The notes beneath the pieces are model-generated. The model was not told the DNA's origin. It worked only from the letters and a program-made list of their open reading frames with translations, and searched no databases. Shown piece after piece: positions 6,042 through 6,587 of a stretch of 6,587 bases of DNA (position 1 is its first letter; each line of letters starts with the position of its first letter). The position numbers and the translations under genes are program-made. The DNA comes from Chloroflexota bacterium (lineage in GTDB: Bacteria; Chloroflexota; Dormibacteria; Dormibacterales; Dormibacteraceae): positions 1 through 6,587 of the forward strand of contig VBGE01000282.1 of NCBI GenBank assembly GCA_005880345.1, given 5' to 3'.

Positions 6042-6587
6042 ATGGAGTTCGACTTCCTCGCCAACCATGCGGACTCGCTGCCCGACAAGCCGGCATTCAT
6101 CCTGGGCGACAGAACCCTCGATTTCGCGACTCTGCACCGGCAGGCAAGCCGTGTCGCCAACGTGTTCACGAGCCTCGGCTGCGTGGAGGGCGACCGCGTC
6201 GCGTGGATGTCATTCAACTCTCTCGACGGAGCCGAGATCGCGAACGGTCTGCGGCGCGCGGGCCTGGTCATCGTCCCGGTCAACTACCGGCTGCGCGGTC
6301 CCGAGATCGCCCACGTCCTGAACGATTCCGGGGCGAAGGTCGCCGCGGCCGGCCCAGACCACGTCCAGGCGATGAACGCGGCGCGCGCCGACGTGAAGGG
6401 CGATGTGACCTTCGTGGCGGTCGGGGATGAAACGCCCACCGGCTGGGTCCCGTTTCGCGATCTGATGGCTCGGTCTTCAGAGCAGTTCGAGATGGTGAAC
6501 AACGGGTTGGGTGCGTCGATGATCTACACCTCGGGCACGACCGGCCATCCAAAGGGCGCGTGGCGGCCGAACGGTGTGAACATCGCC
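6042..6587 (+). CDS. AMP-dependent acyl-CoA synthetase/ligase family protein, partial (3' end outside window)
   Basis: The plus strand is open from the ATG at 6042 to the edge, giving 182 residues of an enzyme that is normally about 500-550. The N-terminal part has the usual family layout: LPDKPAFILGDRTLDFATLH (13-32), a helix with ASRVANVFTSLG (35-46), GDRVAWMSFNS (50-60), GLVIVPVNYRLRGPEIAHVL (74-93) and the phosphate-binding loop IYTSGTTGHPKGA (161-173). Such enzymes activate a carboxylic acid with ATP to an acyl-adenylate and then pass it to CoA, in the cytoplasm. The VPVNYRL segment resembles fatty-acid or aromatic-acid CoA ligases, but the acid-binding pocket is beyond the window, so no substrate is assigned. 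An AAGG lies just upstream (6036-6039), rather close to the start. Ten bp separate it from the lipoprotein stop, so they may be cotranscribed, although no functional link is evident. Confidence 0.92.
   Translation, partial: MEFDFLANHADSLPDKPAFILGDRTLDFATLHRQASRVANVFTSLGCVEGDRVAWMSFNSLDGAEIANGLRRAGLVIVPVNYRLRGPEIAHVLNDSGAKVAAAGPDHVQAMNAARADVKGDVTFVAVGDETPTGWVPFRDLMARSSEQFEMVNNGLGASMIYTSGTTGHPKGAWRPNGVNIA

Noticed and set aside
5654..6283. Minus-strand open frame of 209 codons spanning the lipoprotein/synthetase junction
   Set aside because: Both plus-strand genes are well supported here and the product is Arg-rich low-information sequence typical of shadows.

Overview
This is a GC-rich chromosomal window (about two thirds G+C by eye) from what looks like a free-living, probably soil, bacterium. 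Three things point to Actinomycetota, Chloroflexota or a neighbouring terrestrial phylum such as Candidatus Dormibacterota: the Ser/Pro/Thr-rich lipoproteins, the long GC-rich reading frames on every strand, and the HIT-protein sequence style. The phylum is inference; no rRNA or other marker is present. I see no tRNA, rRNA, CRISPR array, insertion sequence or phage gene.

Layout: (1) 1-1023, minus strand, is the N-terminal two thirds of a trimethylamine methyltransferase (MttB) family protein, cut by the left edge. (2) A 143-bp divergent spacer holds a small perfect inverted repeat and a weak promoter candidate. (3) 1167-3596, plus strand, is an 809-residue superfamily 1 (UPF1/DNA2-NAM7-like) helicase with an inserted four-cysteine zinc ribbon and a basic, disordered C-terminal tail. 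(4) 3622-4059, plus strand, 25 bp downstream, is a HIT-family nucleotide hydrolase, probably on the same transcript. (5) 4049-4501, minus strand, is a small secreted lipoprotein resembling the chagasin-like beta-sandwich; its 3' end overlaps the HIT gene by 11 bp, tail to tail. (6) 4565-6031, plus strand, is a large lipoprotein with beta-propeller-type repeats and a Ser/Pro tail, divergent from (5). (7) 6042-6587, plus strand, is the start of an acyl-CoA synthetase/AMP-binding enzyme, cut by the right edge.

Working picture: the helicase and HIT genes form a plausible two-gene nucleic-acid/nucleotide unit. The two divergent lipoproteins share a 63-bp control region and may both act at the cell surface. 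The MttB-family and acyl-CoA synthetase genes are metabolic genes at the edges with no visible partners. I found no convincing evidence of a new multi-gene system. The items most worth a second look are the atypical helicase, the hairpin inside the convergent overlap, and the paired lipoproteins.
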